NCBI GenBank assembly: GCA_018609925.1
Contig: JAHEOG010000182.1
Span: forward strand, 1-11,756
DNA length: 11,756 nt
Direction: 5' to 3'
From: Gammaproteobacteria bacterium
GTDB lineage: Bacteria; Pseudomonadota; Gammaproteobacteria; Thiohalorhabdales; Thiohalorhabdaceae
The notes below the pieces were generated by a model that was not told the origin of the DNA, did no database searches, and worked only from the letters and a program-made list of their open reading frames with translations. The translations under genes were made by a program, and so were the position numbers. Below are positions 6,517 to 11,756 of the stretch, piece by piece (position 1 is the stretch's first letter; each line of letters begins with the position of its first letter).

Positions 6517-7842
6517 ATGACCTACCCCCCAACCGAGAGCGTACCTCAGCCCTACCTCCGGGCTATCGCCGACGATGCACGCGAACGGACCCTGGAGCTG
6601 GTCAACGGCCTCTCAGCGGACCAGCTGATCGGGCCCCTGCTTCCGATCGTCAATCCGACCCTCTGGGAGATCGGCCACATCGCCTTCTTCCACGAGCGCT
6701 TCGTCGTCCGCGAGCTGGATGGCCGGGAGGTCTGGCCCGGGGCGGAGCGCCTGTACGACTCGGCGTGGGTCGGCCACGACGAGCGTTGGGATCTGCCCCT
6801 GCCGGACCTGGACGGGACGCTCACCTACCTGGAACAGGTCCGGGAGGTCCTCCAGGCCCGGGTACCCGGGGAGGGCCTCGCCAAAGAGGCCGACAGCTAC
6901 CACCACCGCCTGACTACCTTCCACGAGGACATGCACGCCGAGGCACTTACCTATACCCGGCAGACCCTTGCCTATCCCGCGCCCGACTTCCGCCTCGCCC
7001 GGGAGGCCCCGCCCCGCCCCGAGCCCGAGCCGGGGCCCAAGGAGGACATCTCGGTGCCCGGATGCGAGCACGTGCTGGGCTCCGACGAATCGGTAGGGTT
7101 TCGCTTCGACAACGAGCGTCAGCCCCACACTGTGGCGGTCCCGGGCTTCCGGATCGCCCCCCGGCCGGTGACCAACGCCGATTTCGCCGAGTTCGTCGTC
7201 GATGGGGGCTACCTGCGCCCCGAGCTCTGGAGTGAAGAGGGCTGGCAGTGGCGCCGGGAGCGCGCCCTGGTGGCCCCGGCCTACTGGCTCAAGGGTCCCG
7301 ACGGCGCCTGGCAGATCCGCCGATTCGACCGCGTGATCCCGCTACCCGAGCAAGAGCCGGCCTGCCATGTGAGCTGGTATGAGGCCGACGCCTATTGCCG
7401 CTGGGCCGGACGGCGCCTGCCCACCGAGGCCGAATGGGAGGTTGCGGCCAGCCGAGTTCCCGACGGGGCCGGCGGACTGCGCCCGGGGAAGCGGCTCCAG
7501 CCATGGGGCGACGATCCTCCGGATGCGGAGCGGTCCAATCTGGACGGGCGCTGGCTCGGACCGGTGCCGGTAACCGCCCTGGCGGCCGGCGACAGCCCCG
7601 TGGGCTGCCGGCAGATGATCGGCAACGTCTGGGAATGGACGGACTCCATCTTCGGGCCGTTCCCCGGATTCCAGGCGGATGTCTACAAGGAGTACTCGGA
7701 GCCCTGGTTCCCTCAGGGCCGGCGGGTCCTGCGCGGAGGGGCCTGGACCACCCGCTCCCGGATGATCCACACCGGGCACCGCAACTTCTTCACCCCCAAC
7801 CGCCAGGACATCTACGCCGGCTTCCGGACCTGCGCCCTCTAG
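6517..7842 (+). CDS. senA: Selenoneine synthase SenA (EgtB/OvoA-like nonheme iron enzyme)
   Basis: This 441-residue enzyme has the two-part layout of EgtB-type sulfoxide synthases: an N-terminal DinB-like helical domain and a C-terminal formylglycine-generating-enzyme (FGE) fold. The three iron ligands are visible: His54 in the EIGHIAFFHE segment and His136/His140 in FHEDMH (HxxxH). The C-terminal half has the FGE signatures HVSWYEADAYCRWAGRRLP, IGNVWEWTDS, RVLRGGAW and a RNFFTPNRQDIYAGFR ending. SenA couples a selenosugar oxidatively to hercynine with O2, giving a selenoxide that becomes selenoneine; EgtB does the same with a sulfur donor. Placement beside senB and selD and in front of a selenium-type transporter favours SenA over EgtB. 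The frame is open far upstream, but ATG 6517 begins the conserved part. It has no clear ribosome site, and the codons before it do not look coding. No egtD or egtE neighbour is present. Confidence 0.9.
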   Translation: MTYPPTESVPQPYLRAIADDARERTLELVNGLSADQLIGPLLPIVNPTLWEIGHIAFFHERFVVRELDGREVWPGAERLYDSAWVGHDERWDLPLPDLDGTLTYLEQVREVLQARVPGEGLAKEADSYHHRLTTFHEDMHAEALTYTRQTLAYPAPDFRLAREAPPRPEPEPGPKEDISVPGCEHVLGSDESVGFRFDNERQPHTVAVPGFRIAPRPVTNADFAEFVVDGGYLRPELWSEEGWQWRRERALVAPAYWLKGPDGAWQIRRFDRVIPLPEQEPACHVSWYEADAYCRWAGRRLPTEAEWEVAASRVPDGAGGLRPGKRLQPWGDDPPDAERSNLDGRWLGPVPVTALAAGDSPVGCRQMIGNVWEWTDSIFGPFPGFQADVYKEYSEPWFPQGRRVLRGGAWTTRSRMIHTGHRNFFTPNRQDIYAGFRTCAL

Positions 7843-7865
7843 GGCGCCGGAGCTCGCCGACACAC

Positions 7866-7871
7866 AGGGGG
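7866..7871 (+). promoter_or_regulatory. Ribosome binding site for the binding-protein gene
   Basis: AGGGGG lies six bases before ATG 7878. It supports this ATG, which gives a normal signal peptide, rather than the out-of-frame GTG at 7874. Confidence 0.5.
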
Positions 7872-7877
7872 CCGTGC

Positions 7878-8741
7878 ATGCACTCAATCCGGATCGCCCT
7901 GCTCGCGGGGGTCTTGCTCCTGTGGGCCGGACCGGTTGCGGGCCAGACGTTCGCCTTCACCGCCATCCCGGACCAGGACGTCACCCGGCTCCAAGATCGC
8001 TTCGGCAAGGTGGCCGATTACCTGGAGGAAGAGCTGGGGGTAGCGGTGCGGTATGTTCCGGTGAAGTCCTACGCCAGTGCCGTGAACGCCTTCCGCAACG
8101 ATCAGGTCCAGCTCGCCTGGTTCGGCGGCCTCTCAGGCGTGCGGGCGCGGCTACTGGTCCCGGGCTCCCGGGCCATCGCCCAAGGAGCCTCCGACCGCCG
8201 GTTCCGGACCTACTTCATCGCCAACACCGCCACAAAGATCGAGCCGACGGAGTCCTTTCCCTCCGGGCTCGCGGGACTGACCTTCGCCTTCGGCTCCAAG
8301 GGCTCCACCTCGGGCCGGCTCATGCCCGAGCACTACATTCGCAAGCACCTGGGCCCGCCGGAAGAGGTGTTCCAGCGGGTCGGATTCAGCGGCAACCATT
8401 CGCAGACCATCGATCTGGTTGCCACCGGGGCTTATCAGGCGGGAGCCGTCAACTTCAAGGTCTGGCAGACCGAGCAGGCCAAGGGGGCCATCGATACCGA
8501 CCGCGTGCGAGTCATATGGAAGACCCCGCCCTATCCCGACTACCACTGGACCATTCGGGGCAACCTGGAAGAGCGCTTCGGGAAGGGCTTCCGCCGGGAG
8601 GTGGCGCAGGCCTTGATCGGGCTCAGCGACCACCCCGAAATCATGGAGTCCTTTTCCCGGGAGCGGTTCGTCCCGGCGTCCAACAAGGACTATCAACGGA
8701 TCCTCGAGGTGGGGCGAAAGATCGGGATCATCGAGCGATGA
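7878..8741 (+). CDS. PhnD-like periplasmic binding protein of a putative selenium (selenate/selenite) ABC transporter
   Basis: This 287-residue protein is a phosphate/phosphite/phosphonate-type (PhnD family) solute-binding protein. Residues 1-22 form a Sec signal peptide (hydrophobic stretch IALLAGVLLLWAG, likely cleavage after PVAG). The mature protein has the family core AIPDQDVTRLQDRFGKVADY, YVPVKSYASAVNAFRNDQ, LAWFGGLSGVRAR and the ligand-loop segment FGSKGSTSGRLMPEHY. The group that carries AWFGGLSGV and sits next to selD is annotated as putative selenate transport (TIGR04553); the true substrate has to my knowledge not been shown directly. The start ATG 7878 has AGGGGG at 7866-7871. It begins 35 bases after senA with no terminator between, so the two are probably co-transcribed. 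A phosphonate ligand is the main alternative, but no phn enzyme genes are nearby. Confidence 0.88.
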   Translation: MHSIRIALLAGVLLLWAGPVAGQTFAFTAIPDQDVTRLQDRFGKVADYLEEELGVAVRYVPVKSYASAVNAFRNDQVQLAWFGGLSGVRARLLVPGSRAIAQGASDRRFRTYFIANTATKIEPTESFPSGLAGLTFAFGSKGSTSGRLMPEHYIRKHLGPPEEVFQRVGFSGNHSQTIDLVATGAYQAGAVNFKVWQTEQAKGAIDTDRVRVIWKTPPYPDYHWTIRGNLEERFGKGFRREVAQALIGLSDHPEIMESFSRERFVPASNKDYQRILEVGRKIGIIER

Positions 8742-9388
8742 CGGCCCTTCGCCTCCAGGGGGCCACTGCCCGGTACAACGACACGGCGGTCCTGAAGGAG
8801 GTCTCCCTGACCATCCCCGCGGGGCAGCGGGTGGCCCTGGTGGGCCGCAGCGGCGCCGGCAAGACCACCCTTCTGCGCCTGCTGCACGAGCAGTACCGCG
8901 AAACCGGGGCCCTGATCCCCCAGGACCTGGGCCTGGTTCCCACCCTTTCGGTTTTCCACAACGTCTACATGGGCCGCCTGCACGTTCACCCCACCTGGTA
9001 CAACATGATCAACCTGGTGCGCCCCCTCGAACGGGAAGTGGCGGAGGTCCGGCCGTGGCTAGAGCGCCTCGGTCTGGGCGACAAGCTCTTCGCCCCGGTG
9101 GGCGAGCTCTCCGGAGGCCAGCGCCAGCGCACGGCGGTGGCGCGAGCCCTGATCCAGGGGTCGGAGCTGGTATTAGGGGATGAACCGGTCTCCGCAGTGG
9201 ATCTGCCCCAGGCCCACAACATCCTTGGGGCCATCAACGATCGGACCCGGACGGTGGTACTGGCCATGCACGATGTGGAGCTGGCCTTGTCCTACACCGA
9301 TCGGGTCATCGGCCTCCAGGACGGCACCGTCGTGGTGGATCGCACCACCGGGAGCCTGAGCGCCCAAGAGCTCGCCGAGCTCTACTAG
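8738..9388 (+). CDS. Compact ABC transporter ATPase (PhnC-like) of the selenium transporter
   Basis: This 216-residue ATPase energises import together with the flanking binding protein and permease, on the inner face of the cytoplasmic membrane. Motifs are Walker A GRSGAGKT (residues 36-43), Q-loop Gln62 (LIPQDLGLVP), signature LSGGQ (124-128), Walker B LVLGDEP (Asp148, Glu149) and the switch His178 (AMHDVELAL). The distance from the Walker A lysine to the Q-loop glutamine is only 20 residues, against 40 in MalK (Lys42 to Gln82), so part of the usual beta subdomain is missing. The remaining motifs are intact and the reading frame is clean, so this looks like a natural short form rather than a damaged gene. 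The ATG overlaps the TGA of the binding-protein gene (ATGA), implying coupled translation, and 19 bases separate it from the permease. Confidence 0.9.
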   Translation: MTALRLQGATARYNDTAVLKEVSLTIPAGQRVALVGRSGAGKTTLLRLLHEQYRETGALIPQDLGLVPTLSVFHNVYMGRLHVHPTWYNMINLVRPLEREVAEVRPWLERLGLGDKLFAPVGELSGGQRQRTAVARALIQGSELVLGDEPVSAVDLPQAHNILGAINDRTRTVVLAMHDVELALSYTDRVIGLQDGTVVVDRTTGSLSAQELAELY

Positions 9389-9407
9389 CCCCGGGTCCCT
9401 CCGAAGC

Positions 9408-10883
9408 ATGCCCCGCTCGGCCTCCCTGCGGACCAGCCTCGCCTTCGTTGCCATCGGCCTTGCCTGCCTGGCCTCTGCCGATCTGGCCATAACCACCCTC
9501 CACCCCTGGCGGGAGCTGGGGCGCTTCACCTGGGGCTTGGTCACCCCCAGCTTCCAGGAAGGCGGAACGCTGGGACTGGCCCTGGGTAAGACCGTGGCCT
9601 TCGCACTACTCGGGGTGGCCGCGGGCAGCGTCACCGGCATGGGCCTGGCCCTGATCTACCACCGCCGATTGGTCCGGGTCTCCGCGGCCTTCGTGCGGGC
9701 TGTGCACGAGCTCTTCTGGGCCCTGCTGTTCCTCCAGTTCCTGGGACTGAACGCGATCACCGGCCTGCTGGCCATCGCGCTGCCCTACGCCGGGATCTTC
9801 GCCAAGGTCTACGCGGAGATCCTGGAGGAGGGAGACCGCTCCGCGGAACCGGCCCTTCCCGCGGGAACCGGTAAGATCTCGCGGTTCTTCTTCGCCCGGA
9901 TACCGGAAGTGTGGAGTCACATCCGCACCTACACCGTCTATCGCGTCGAGTGCGGCCTGCGCACCAGTGCCGTGCTGGGCTTCGTGGGCCTCCCGACCCT
10001 GGGCTTCTACCTGGACTCGGCCTTCCTCCAGGGCGATTATTCTCGGGTAGGGGCCCTGCTGCTGTTGTTCTACGTCCTCATCGCCCTGATCCGGGTGTGG
10101 CTCCGGCCCTGGCTGGTTCCCCTTTATCTGGCGCTGGCGCCGCTGCTTCTGGGGGGCTCGCTGCAGGTCTCCATGGGCAACGTCACCCGTTTCTTCACCC
10201 AGGACATCGTGCCCCTGGGGCTGCGGGACGGCTTCTCCTGGGAGGCACTGGGGAGCTGGGCGGGCGATCTACTGACCCAACAAGCCCTGCCCGGGGTGGT
10301 AAGCACCGTCGTGCTCACCCAGATCGCCCTGGTGGCTACAGGCGCTCTGGCCCTGGCGGCCTTCCCCCTGATCTGCCGCCACTTCGTCGGCCGTCCGGAG
10401 AAGGTGGTCACCCATATCGCCCTGGTAGTGGGGCGCTCCACACCGGAATACATCCTGGCCTACATCTTCCTCCAGCTCTGGGGCCCCTCCATGCTCCCCG
10501 CCATCGTGGCCCTAGCCCTCCACAACGGAGCCATCATCGCCCACCTCATCGGCCGTTACGCCGACGCCCTCCAGCTAGGCCCCGACACCCCCCGCAACCC
10601 TCTGGTGCGCTACGGCTACGAGGTGGTGCCACGGGTCTACAACCAGTTTTTGGCTTTCCTGTTCTACCGCTGGGAGATCATCATGCGGGAGAGCGCCATT
10701 CTCGGGATCCTCGGCATCCACACCCTGGGCTTCTACATCGACAGCGCCATCCAGAACCTGCGCATGGACCACATGGTGGCCCTGCTGTTGATCACCGCCT
10801 TTTTGAACCTAGGCATCGACGCGGCCAGCCGGATCATCCGGGCGCACCTGCGGCTGCGCACCACACCCACCTACGAGCCTTGA
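9408..10883 (+). CDS. Double-length PhnE-like ABC permease (two fused permease domains)
   Basis: This 491-residue inner-membrane protein has about twice the length of one PhnE permease. It contains two related halves. The same motif occurs in both: RTSAVLGFVGLPTLGFYLDS from residue 185 and RESAILGILGIHTLGFYIDS from residue 427, a spacing of 242 residues, each preceded by a cytoplasmic coupling segment (IPEVWSHIRTY and VPRVYNQFLAF). Many hydrophobic stretches, roughly five or six per half, are evident. The protein alone could therefore form the two-subunit translocation path that PhnE-type systems normally build as a homodimer. ATG 9408 follows the ATPase stop by 19 bases with only a weak GAAG-like ribosome site. 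It is the last gene of the probable senA-transporter operon. Substrate specificity is inferred from context. Confidence 0.9.
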   Translation: MPRSASLRTSLAFVAIGLACLASADLAITTLHPWRELGRFTWGLVTPSFQEGGTLGLALGKTVAFALLGVAAGSVTGMGLALIYHRRLVRVSAAFVRAVHELFWALLFLQFLGLNAITGLLAIALPYAGIFAKVYAEILEEGDRSAEPALPAGTGKISRFFFARIPEVWSHIRTYTVYRVECGLRTSAVLGFVGLPTLGFYLDSAFLQGDYSRVGALLLLFYVLIALIRVWLRPWLVPLYLALAPLLLGGSLQVSMGNVTRFFTQDIVPLGLRDGFSWEALGSWAGDLLTQQALPGVVSTVVLTQIALVATGALALAAFPLICRHFVGRPEKVVTHIALVVGRSTPEYILAYIFLQLWGPSMLPAIVALALHNGAIIAHLIGRYADALQLGPDTPRNPLVRYGYEVVPRVYNQFLAFLFYRWEIIMRESAILGILGIHTLGFYIDSAIQNLRMDHMVALLLITAFLNLGIDAASRIIRAHLRLRTTPTYEP

Positions 10884-10901
10884 GCACGACCGGTTCCGGC
10901 G

Positions 10902-10916
10902 AGCCGCCCTTCGGCT
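10902..10916. terminator. Possible weak hairpin between convergent permease and lipoprotein genes
   Basis: AGCCG-CCCTT-CGGCT gives a 5-bp stem and 5-base loop in the 46-base gap between two genes that end toward each other. No T-run follows on either strand, so it is at best a weak or Rho-assisted terminator. Confidence 0.25.
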
Positions 10917-10929
10917 AACCTATCGCCGT

Positions 10930-11145
10930 TTACTCCTTGCCCGAACGGGCCTCGGAGTCGGGGTCCGGCGGCTCCTCGCCATTCTGCCGTTTCTCCGGTT
11001 CGGGGGAGTCCACTGGCGCGCAGGGCTTGTAGTCGGGGTAGTAGATCCGCAAGCGGGGCGGGCAATCGTTGGGGCTAGAGTATCTAGGGTCTCCACCGGC
11101 GCAGCCGACGAGCGAGATGAGCAATGCCAGAATCAACCGGCGCAT
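10930..11145 (-). CDS. Small proline-rich lipoprotein of unknown function
   Basis: This is a 71-residue predicted lipoprotein that I do not recognise. From ATG at the complement of 11143-11145 it has a short lipoprotein signal, MRRLILALLISLVGC, with two arginines, a hydrophobic core and the lipobox LVGC (Cys15). The mature part is hydrophilic and rich in Pro, Asp, Glu and Lys, with two further cysteines (NDCPPRL and KPCAP) and a charged tail, suggesting a flexible extracytoplasmic peptide. The frame stays open upstream to 11223, but I prefer the internal ATG because AGGTGGAG sits seven bases before it and the lipobox then falls at the normal place. It follows the MarR-type gene on the same strand by 87 bases, so they may share a transcript. 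A small accessory lipoprotein is the only supportable call. Confidence 0.6.
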   Translation of the reverse strand: MRRLILALLISLVGCAGGDPRYSSPNDCPPRLRIYYPDYKPCAPVDSPEPEKRQNGEEPPDPDSEARSGKE

Positions 11146-11152
11146 GATGGCT

Positions 11153-11160
11153 CTCCACCT
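11153..11160 (-). promoter_or_regulatory. Ribosome binding site for the small lipoprotein
   Basis: AGGTGGAG on the minus strand, seven bases before the ATG at 11145, close to the ideal AGGAGG. It decides the start in favour of the 71-residue lipoprotein over a 97-residue extended form. Confidence 0.55.
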
Positions 11161-11232
11161 GGCGCCCCACCATACCGGGACTCGGTAGATTAGAAAGGCT
11201 GTGACGGCAAGGGCGGCCGCCAACGCCCCGGG

Positions 11233-11756
11233 CTACTCCTTGCCTTCCTCCTCGAAACCCCGACGCGGGGCAAATGTAACGCAAAGGGCGTCCATCTCCT
11301 GAGGATGGAGGTATTCCCCCGCCTGACAACAGAAGTACCCCGGCTCGGAGCCCTCCACCGCGGGACAGGCCTGCAGATGGGCGCAGTGGGGGCAGGTCCC
11401 GAACCCGCTCTGGCCCCGCTCGGCGCTGATCCCGGCCAGCAGGCGCTCCACGTTGTCCTCCAGGCTCTCACGAGCCCCCTCTGGGAGGGCCTCGATCACC
11501 CTTACAAGGATCGCGGCGGGATCGTCGGCCAGCTTGGCCCAGCCCGCATCGGTCAAGTCGATGCGGGCGCTGCGCCCGTCCTCGGGGCGGGGGGTCCGCA
11601 CCAGGTAACCGGCGGACTCGAGGGCCTTGATGGTCTGGGAGGCGGTCCCCCGCGTGGTCGCGTTGTAGGACGCGAAGCCGGAGACGGTTCGGGAATAACG
11701 GTTGGCCTGGGCGAAGTAGCGGAGGGCGCTCCACTGAACCGGAGTCAATCCCCCCT
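11233..11756 (-). CDS. MarR-family transcriptional regulator with cysteine-rich C-terminal tail, 5'-truncated by window edge
   Basis: This is a winged-helix DNA-binding regulator running off the right edge. The frame is open to the edge, and the TTG at 11748 falls inside the conserved LTPVQWSALRYFA helix, so the true start lies outside. Numbering from that TTG, the recognition region SQTIKALESAGYLVRT (about residues 37-52) and the wing RPEDGRSARIDLT (54-66) are typical of MarR proteins. After the dimerisation helices a tail of about 55 residues carries six cysteines (119, 122, 128, 140, 141, 156) in the pattern FGTCxxC...GYFCC..GEYL...C. Such a tail could bind a metal or iron-sulfur cluster or respond to oxidants or selenium species; this is inference. 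Targets are unknown. Self-control and control of the neighbouring selenium genes are reasonable candidates. Confidence 0.85.
   Translation of the reverse strand, partial: GGLTPVQWSALRYFAQANRYSRTVSGFASYNATTRGTASQTIKALESAGYLVRTPRPEDGRSARIDLTDAGWAKLADDPAAILVRVIEALPEGARESLEDNVERLLAGISAERGQSGFGTCPHCAHLQACPAVEGSEPGYFCCQAGEYLHPQEMDALCVTFAPRRGFEEEGKE

Noticed and set aside
7878..10883. Phosphonate (PhnCDE) uptake operon
   Set aside because: The proteins are homologous to PhnD, PhnC and PhnE, but no phosphonate-breaking genes are present, the permease is double length, the ATPase is compact and the operon starts with senA, so a selenium substrate fits better.
10939..10950. GCCCG-AA-CGGGC as a terminator hairpin
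   Set aside because: A two-base loop is too small for the full stem, there is no T-run, and it lies in the coding end of the small lipoprotein gene.
11146..11223. 26-residue N-terminal extension of the small lipoprotein
   Set aside because: The extension would place the lipobox cysteine at residue 41, and the strong AGGTGGAG site supports the internal ATG.

Overview
The window is a dense, GC-rich (roughly two-thirds G+C) bacterial chromosome segment with short intergenic gaps and many overlapping start/stop codons. Gene content and style (cytochrome b561 with YceI proteins, a MarR regulator, NADH-dehydrogenase-like/SelD fusion) suggest a high-GC proteobacterium, most likely a gammaproteobacterium. 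That placement is inference only, because no rRNA or other marker gene is present. No tRNA, rRNA, CRISPR array, insertion sequence or phage gene was seen.

Left block (1-2975, all +): the 3' part of a cytochrome b561 gene, two consecutive YceI-domain genes (one secreted, one a lipoprotein) and a short MetE-like zinc methyltransferase. These are chained by 4-bp or smaller overlaps (TTGA, GTGA, TAATG) and look like one transcription unit.

Central block (3083-10883): a selenium cassette. It holds a fused flavoprotein-SelD (selenophosphate synthase, +). Next comes senB (selenosugar synthase, -), whose 3' end overlaps the selD 3' end by 17 bp. Divergent from senB across a 199-bp gap is senA (EgtB-like selenoneine synthase, +). 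Tightly behind senA are a PhnD-like binding protein, a compact ABC ATPase and a double-length PhnE-like permease. By family and neighbourhood this transporter is a selenium-oxyanion importer rather than a phosphonate importer. The expected flow is: import of a selenium compound; reduction to selenide and ATP-dependent conversion to selenophosphate by the SelD fusion; formation of a selenosugar by SenB; oxidative coupling of the selenosugar to hercynine by SenA to give selenoneine. The hercynine-forming methyltransferase EgtD is not in the window and must be encoded elsewhere if the pathway runs.

Right block (10930-11756, all -): a small proline-rich lipoprotein of unknown function and, running off the right edge, a MarR-family regulator with a cysteine-rich C-terminal tail. 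That regulator is a candidate for redox or metal/selenium-responsive control of the neighbouring genes, which is unproven.

The main discovery is the compact, apparently self-contained 'selenium uptake to selenoneine' locus, with three unusual parts: a SelD fused to a flavoprotein, an ABC ATPase missing about 20 residues between Walker A and the Q-loop, and a tandemly duplicated permease.
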